Positions 56,174 through 60,935 of a DNA stretch of 60,935 bases are shown in pieces. Numbering within the stretch: the stretch's first letter is position 1; the number at the start of each line of letters is the position of its first letter. The position numbers were made by a program, and so were the translations under genes. Below the pieces are notes generated by a model that saw only the letters and a program-made list of their open reading frames with translations, was not told the DNA's origin and searched no databases. The stretch lies in assembly GCA_013349615.1 (NCBI GenBank), contig DUZJ01000009.1:1-60935 (forward strand). Direction: 5' to 3'. This DNA is from Planctomycetota bacterium. Lineage in GTDB: Bacteria; Planctomycetota; Phycisphaerae; Sedimentisphaerales; Anaerobacaceae.

Positions 56174-58528
56174 ATGCGAGATAACGCAAAGAGCAAGGCC
56201 GAATTGTTACAAGAGGTGGAAACGCTGTGCAAGCGTGTCACGGAACTCGAACAGTGCAAAGACATTGCCGGGCACAAGAAAGACGAAGAAGAAATACGGG
56301 CTTCTGAAGAGAGATTCAGGGAGCTTGCCGCCAGAAGTTTCGACTTGATATTTATGACAGACGCTCAGGGTTACCTGACCTATATTTCCGCCGCGAGCGA
56401 GAAGATATTCCATTACAAGCCTGAAGAGATGGTGGGGACACATTTTAAGAATTACCTGATTAAATCCGAGATACCACGAGTTTCACAACGCTTTGCTGAA
56501 AATATGCAAGGCAAGAACCTCGGAAATTTCCGGATGGAGGCAATGAGGAAAGATGGCAGCCACATCTTCATCGAACTCAATTCCTCACCTATAGTTAAGA
56601 ATGGTGAAACAATCGGAATACAAGGAATCATAAGAGACATCACCGAGCGTAAGCGGGCCGAGGGTGTGCTGCGGGAGTCGGAGAAACGGTTCAGGGAGAT
56701 ATTTGAGAATATCGCTGTAGGTGTGTACCGAACTACGCCTGACGGACAGATTCTAATAGCCAATCCTGCTCTTGTTCACATGCTGGAATATTCATCGTTC
56801 GAAGAGCTCAGTGAGCGGAATCTTGAAGAAAAAGGCTTTGAGCCTCAGTACGAGCGCTCAACGTTCAAAGAAGAAATTGAGCGTGAGGGCTGGATTGTTA
56901 GTTCGGAGTCGACGTGGATAACGCGGGACGGGAAAAAGCTCCATGTGATTGAAAATGCACGAGCCGTGCGGGATGAAGATGGCAAGACACTGTATTATGA
57001 GGGTACAGCCGAAAATATCACCGAGCGCAAGAACACAGAGCAGTCGCTGCAGGAAAGCGAAGAACGTCTGCGAGTGGCGCTTTCCGCGGCGCAGATGGGC
57101 ACCTGGCGGTGGGATCCGGCGACCAATCAGGACACGCGAGACGCCAGCTTTAACGGGATTCTTAGGCTGGAAGCAGTCGAGTCTACACAACCGGTTGAGG
57201 ATTTCCTCCAGCGTGTTCATCCTGAGGACCGGGACATGGTTGACGCCGAGATTCAGCGTTCCTTACGTGAGCATTGTACGTATGTGGCGGAATTCCGGAT
57301 CGTACGCCCGGACGGTACTGTTCGCTGGCTGCGCGATCAGGGCAAGCCCCTCTATGATGAAGACGACCACATTTTGTATATGACTGGTGCCGTTGTAGAC
57401 ATCACCGAGCGCAAGAAGGCGGAGGAGAAACTCAAACAATACCGATTTATGGTCGAATCTGCACATGATGTTATCTTTTTTAAAGACGTGGAAAGCCGAT
57501 ATATTATTGCCAACAACAAAACATTAGAGGCCTTCGGATTATCTCGTGAGCAAGTTATTGGAAGAAACGACTATGAAATAATGCCGGACAAAGCCGAAGC
57601 CACCAAAAACATTGAAGATGACAAGCTTGTTTTCGAGACAGGCAAGCCGACAGAAATTACCAAGCACATGACCGGCTCGGACGGAAAAGAACACTGGTTC
57701 CAGGCGATAAAGGTTCCACAGTTTGATGATAAAGGAAATATTATTGGGCTTATCGGCATCGCCCGCGACATCACTGAGTCAAAGCGGAGAGAAACGGAGC
57801 TCAACCTATATCGTGAAAAAATGTCTCATGCGGAACGACTTGCCTCGCTGGGAACCCTAAGCGCTACCCTGGCTCACAGACTAACCCAGCCTCTTACGGC
57901 TATTCGTTTGTCAATTGAGAATACACTGGCGGACCTGGAAACAACGTCCGGCCTCGATACTATTATAGAAGATCTCAAGGATGGTCTAAGTGCGGTTTCG
58001 GATGTGGTTTCAACAATTGATATTTTTCGCGATTTCGCGAGGAAATCCTCAGTGGAAATTGTCAGCGAAGTAAGTTTGAAAGCGGTCGCCGAGAGAATCG
58101 TGAGGTTGTTGAGTGAAAGTGCGCGGCAAGCAAGAGTCAGCCTGCAGCTCAAAGGTATGGACAAACTGCCGCCTATACTTTCGAACGAGAAAGACTTAGA
58201 GCAGTTATTTTTTGCGCTGGTTGAGAATGCCATCCAGGCAGCCGACGGCAAAAAGAGTCGCCGGCTTATTGTCAGCGGTGATGTAAAAGATGAGCACATT
58301 GAGCTGCAATTTGCCGACAACTGTGGTGGTATTGCGGCGGAAAATCTTGACAAGATTTTTGAGCCGTTTTTCACAACCAGGCCTGCAAGAGAAAGAACAG
58401 GCCTGGGGCTTTGCATTGTGGAGCACATTGTATCCGGGGCCGGCGGTAAAATTCGCCTCGAAAGCAAAGCTGGTAAAGGTTCAACTTTTTTCGTTACTCT
58501 GCCTATCAGCAGAGACAGGATGTCCTAA
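56174..58528 (+). CDS. Cytoplasmic multi-PAS sensor histidine kinase
   Basis: 784 residues from ATG 56174. No membrane segment. A short coiled coil is followed by four PAS/PAC modules at about 43-160, 166-288, 296-415 and 423-538, each ending in a DITERK-like hinge. The dimerisation helix reads LGTLSATLAHRLTQPLTAIR (H568): the residue after the phospho-histidine is arginine where the NtrB/FixL type has glutamate (HELNQPL). The HATPase shows N685 (VENAIQAA), DNCGGI, FEPFFTT and GLGLCIVEHIV. Partner is the regulator ten bases downstream. Confidence 0.9.
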   Translation: MRDNAKSKAELLQEVETLCKRVTELEQCKDIAGHKKDEEEIRASEERFRELAARSFDLIFMTDAQGYLTYISAASEKIFHYKPEEMVGTHFKNYLIKSEIPRVSQRFAENMQGKNLGNFRMEAMRKDGSHIFIELNSSPIVKNGETIGIQGIIRDITERKRAEGVLRESEKRFREIFENIAVGVYRTTPDGQILIANPALVHMLEYSSFEELSERNLEEKGFEPQYERSTFKEEIEREGWIVSSESTWITRDGKKLHVIENARAVRDEDGKTLYYEGTAENITERKNTEQSLQESEERLRVALSAAQMGTWRWDPATNQDTRDASFNGILRLEAVESTQPVEDFLQRVHPEDRDMVDAEIQRSLREHCTYVAEFRIVRPDGTVRWLRDQGKPLYDEDDHILYMTGAVVDITERKKAEEKLKQYRFMVESAHDVIFFKDVESRYIIANNKTLEAFGLSREQVIGRNDYEIMPDKAEATKNIEDDKLVFETGKPTEITKHMTGSDGKEHWFQAIKVPQFDDKGNIIGLIGIARDITESKRRETELNLYREKMSHAERLASLGTLSATLAHRLTQPLTAIRLSIENTLADLETTSGLDTIIEDLKDGLSAVSDVVSTIDIFRDFARKSSVEIVSEVSLKAVAERIVRLLSESARQARVSLQLKGMDKLPPILSNEKDLEQLFFALVENAIQAADGKKSRRLIVSGDVKDEHIELQFADNCGGIAAENLDKIFEPFFTTRPARERTGLGLCIVEHIVSGAGGKIRLESKAGKGSTFFVTLPISRDRMS

Positions 58529-58538
58529 CAGAGCAGCA

Positions 58539-59153
58539 ATGACAAATAAAACTAAGCAACACATCTTTTTTGTTGATGATGAGCCAAAAATATGGAAGGC
58601 GGTTTGCAGAACTCTTGAACAGCTTGGCACGAAGGTCAGTTGTTTTGAACGTGCGACCGACTGTCTTGAACAGTTACGTAAGCGAAGGTGTGATTTACTT
58701 ATTACCGATGTGAAAATGCCTGAAATGGACGGCTTGGAACTGTTGGCCGAGGTGAAGCGCATTCTTCCAAAGCTGCCGGTTCTCGTTATAACCGGCTATG
58801 GTGATATACCAATGGCGGTCAAGGCCCTCAAGAAAGGAGCATCGGATTTTATCGAAAAACCTTTTAACAGGCAGAGTTTTCTGGCGGCTGTAGAGTCCGC
58901 ACTAAAGCACAAAGCTGCAGTTGAAGCGCAGGCACTCAAACTGCTTACAAGGGTGGAATTGCAGGTCTTGCATTTAGTTCTGCAAGGAAAGACCAGCAAA
59001 GAAATAGCCGCTTTGCGGAAGCGTGAGCTAAGGACCATACAGGACCAGCGTGCCAGTATTTATAGAAAGCTCAAAGTAAGAAACCTGGCCGAATTGTTCA
59101 GATGGGCCGTTAAAGCCGGGCTTATTAAACCGCCACGGCGAAAAAAACGATGA
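58539..59153 (+). CDS. FixJ-type response regulator (receiver plus LuxR-type HTH)
   Basis: 204 residues from ATG 58539. The receiver has FFVDDEP, LLITDVKMPEMDG with the phospho-aspartate, VITGYGD and EKPF. The output domain is of the LuxR/GerE class: LQVLHLVLQGKTSKEIAALRK, then TIQDQRASIYRKLKVRN. The usual V-x-x-H of FixJ (TVEVHR) reads TIQDQR. Tail very basic. It is the natural partner of the PAS kinase. Confidence 0.9.
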   Translation: MTNKTKQHIFFVDDEPKIWKAVCRTLEQLGTKVSCFERATDCLEQLRKRRCDLLITDVKMPEMDGLELLAEVKRILPKLPVLVITGYGDIPMAVKALKKGASDFIEKPFNRQSFLAAVESALKHKAAVEAQALKLLTRVELQVLHLVLQGKTSKEIAALRKRELRTIQDQRASIYRKLKVRNLAELFRWAVKAGLIKPPRRKKR

Positions 59154-59854
59154 CTTTATGAGTTTTTAAGCACCTTTTTTCAGTTCAAAAAGCCCTTTAT
59201 CGGCTATAAATGGCCATTCACCTCTATTTTTTTGCGGAAAAAAAGTTTTTTTTCATATATCCGTATTTAGCACGATTGACAGTTTTTTTAAATTTGGTTG
59301 GATAGTGTTAATGACTTAGTGACTTGGCACAATTTAACTTTGGCATCCTCCTCGCGGCTGGGCCCAGCCGCTTAGCAAGGTGAGGAAGACGTGCTGGGCC
59401 CAGCACACTATATAAACACGGGGTGAGATTGCCGTGGTATTGATATTTTGTTGATTGCGTGGCCCCTGCCGGAGGGGGACAGGGGCCATTCCGCAAAATA
59501 TCAGTAACCAATTCTCTAATTCACCAATCAATATTCTCCATTCTAAATTCGTCTCCGCCATCCGTCTTCTGCCGGCTGTCTTTTTTTAGTTGAAATCCTG
59601 AAAGATTTTTTGCTGGCCTACAGTATTCACTGCGGTATAAAATAACCGAAATTGATACGTAGTGCCGTTTCCAATAAATAAGTTCAACTTTTTGACTTGC
59701 TTTCGGCGAAGGTGTTTTAATAGATTCCTCCGCTTCGGCACGACAAAGTCGTGCCTTCGGTCGGAATGACGGTATGTAAAAAATGTTACACTCACTTTTT
59801 AGAAACGGCAGTAGATATAGCTGGGATTTCCAAAGGTAACTTTTGCAAATTTCG
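59154..59854. other. Palindrome-rich non-coding stretch
   Basis: Four hairpin elements and no gene: GCGGCTGGGCCCAGCCGC (59354-59371), GTGCTGGGCCCAGCAC (59391-59406), GGCCCCTG-N11-CAGGGGCC (59461-59487), and a GATTCCTCCGCTTCGG element with GGCACGAC-AAA-GTCGTGCC inside (59722-59769). The last resembles the copy at 3992-4056. Confidence 0.7.
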
Positions 59855-60670
59855 ATGATAACAATGCGTGTGAAACTTGGATTTCTGACGACAAGCCTTA
59901 TTCTGTGCCTCTGTGCCGGTTGTGCGATAAATCCGATAACGGGCGAGGAGGAGCTTATGCTCTTTGGCGAGCAGCAGGATTTGGGAATAGGCCAAAAATA
60001 CGCCCCTGAAGTTGAAAAACAAATGGGCGGCAGAATCGACAATGATGCTTTGCAAAACTACATGAATAGTGTCGGCCAAAAAATCGCCGCTGTCAGCCAC
60101 AGAAGAAGCTGGGAATATCACTTCGCGGCGTTGGAGCATGATTCGCTTAACGCTTTTGCTCTGCCCGGCGGCTATGTTTTTATCACCAAGGGCATGCTTA
60201 AAGAATTGACGACTGAGGCACAGCTCGCAGGGATACTGGCCCATGAGGTCGGCCACATAGTTGCGCGGGACTCTGCGGCCCTGATGAGTCGTGAGATAGG
60301 GATAGACATTTTGCTTGCTGCCGCAGCTTCTCAGACCAACTCTCGCGGCGCTATGACGGCAGCGCAGTTGACACGGCAAATCATAGGTCTTCGATTCAGC
60401 AGAAAGGACGAACGCGATGCGGACCTGGCCGGCCTGGGTTACATGGTTAGGGCCGGCTACAATCCCAACGGCATGGTAGAGACCATGCAGATGCTTGAGC
60501 GGGAAAATACGGTCAGGCCCATCGAATTCTTTAGTACCCATCCGGCCCCGGCGAATCGGATGACCTATTTAAGAGCAAGAATCGAAGCAAGGTATCGTGC
60601 CCTGCCGAGCTTGAAAGATGGAAAAGATGAATATCGCGCCGCCATCCTCGACCATTTGAAGGACGAGTAG
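59855..60670 (+). CDS. M48-family metalloprotease lipoprotein (BepA/LoiP-like)
   Basis: About 271 residues. The lipoprotein signal ends at the lipobox LCAGC. The zinc motif HEVGH is at about residues 130-134 and the third ligand in RKDERDADLAG; SLNAFALPGGYVFITKGML is the typical preceding strand. The C-terminal FFSTHPAPANRMTYL is common to the family. It would act in the periplasm on outer-membrane proteins. TTG 59843 after AAAGG is an alternative start, as is ATG 59864. Confidence 0.9.
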   Translation: MITMRVKLGFLTTSLILCLCAGCAINPITGEEELMLFGEQQDLGIGQKYAPEVEKQMGGRIDNDALQNYMNSVGQKIAAVSHRRSWEYHFAALEHDSLNAFALPGGYVFITKGMLKELTTEAQLAGILAHEVGHIVARDSAALMSREIGIDILLAAAASQTNSRGAMTAAQLTRQIIGLRFSRKDERDADLAGLGYMVRAGYNPNGMVETMQMLERENTVRPIEFFSTHPAPANRMTYLRARIEARYRALPSLKDGKDEYRAAILDHLKDE

Positions 60671-60674
60671 ATAC

Positions 60675-60692
60675 CCACGGGCAAGCCCGTGG
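60675..60692. repeat. Palindrome after the M48 gene
   Basis: CCACGGGC-AA-GCCCGTGG, four bases after the stop codon. It resembles the other small GC palindromes and may also terminate transcription; no T-tract follows. Confidence 0.6.
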
Positions 60693-60861
60693 CACTTGAA
60701 AAATCAAAATTCAAACTTCATTTGACCTGAATCCTGGCGACCTTGCCATTCCACGTATTTCAGTATCTTTTCCTCTTAGAACTTACCTGTTAAGTTTCGC
60801 ACTTTTTATTAGGAGAAATCCTTACAAAATAAGGAGTTACGCATAATTTGGGATTTTATGC

Positions 60862-60935
60862 ATGTTCGATAAATGGCTCGAACATTACAAAAAAAATCAT
60901 ATTGCCAAAAAGTGGCTCATAGGCTTAAAATTACC
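60862..60935 (+). CDS. Start of an unidentified gene, cut by the window end
   Basis: ATG 60862 reads FDKWLEHYKKNHIAKKWLIG and stays open to the last base. Basic, possibly leading to a membrane segment. AAGGAG at 60831-60836 is rather far upstream. Too short to identify. Confidence 0.35.
   Translation, partial: MFDKWLEHYKKNHIAKKWLIGLKL

Overview
The window looks like a chromosome segment of an environmental planctomycete, probably class Phycisphaerae. I infer this from the mix of genes (a CAZyme-rich complement with GH95, DUF4038, DUF4091, DUF5703/LamG and heparinase-type proteins; a DUF2617 protein; a COG4112-type NUDIX protein) and from dispersed AT-rich repeats that read on one strand as KPN/QTQ-type low-complexity peptides, which I recall from planctomycete genomes. 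No rRNA, tRNA, CRISPR array, transposase or prophage was seen. Housekeeping genes are intact and scattered among degradative and regulatory genes.

Layout. 1-958: split coaC/coaB (coenzyme A). 971-2097: PadR regulator and membrane partner with a sharp promoter/operator. 2.1-4.4 kb: repeats, one membrane protein. 4.4-12.8 kb: a DUF4038 glycosidase, an AKR-purB-pyrE operon, an M50 protease and a frameshifted GH95 fucosidase. 13.2-15.9 kb: PilZ protein and psd-pssA phosphatidylethanolamine synthesis. 15.9-16.8 kb: a non-coding region that I read as two tandem small RNA genes on the minus strand. 16.8-18.6 kb: eno and a membrane protein. 18.9-25 kb: an OmpR/PhoB-type two-component system divergent from a VWA protein and a MuiA-type DUF4139 protein. 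25.3-29.5 kb: dnaN-dciA-gyrB replication cluster with no recF. 29.8-35.4 kb: secreted phosphoesterase and two multidomain esterase/lyase proteins. 35.5-42.5 kb: RusA-like resolvase, nagB, DUF2617, CPBP protease, endonuclease III-like protein, and a YtrA-type GntR/ABC operon with its palindromic operator. 42.7-52.3 kb: DUF4091 protein, rnr, DUF5703/LamG glycosidase, rpsT and a TPR protein. 52.4-60.9 kb: glyA, CBS protein, cold-shock protein, NUDIX protein, a four-PAS kinase with FixJ-type regulator, and an M48 lipoprotein.

The most interesting signal is a shared promoter architecture. Four promoters carry 11-bp-spaced direct repeats related to TTTTACA, followed 17-19 nt later by a TATA-rich -10 box. 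They are those of the response regulator at 21681, of the divergent VWA gene at 21854, and of the two putative small RNAs near 16.2 and 16.4 kb. Direct repeats with 11-bp spacing are the usual binding arrangement of PhoB/OmpR regulators, so I infer that the local two-component system autoregulates and also controls its divergent neighbour and two terminator-tailed small RNAs carrying CU-rich, anti-Shine-Dalgarno-like segments.

A second theme is invasion by small palindromic repeats. One family (core GGTTCGCGAACC) supplies the stop codon of a histidine kinase, sits in an interdomain linker of a PilZ protein and lies in the signal-peptide region of the GH95 protein. Several non-autonomous inverted-repeat elements lie immediately after genes.
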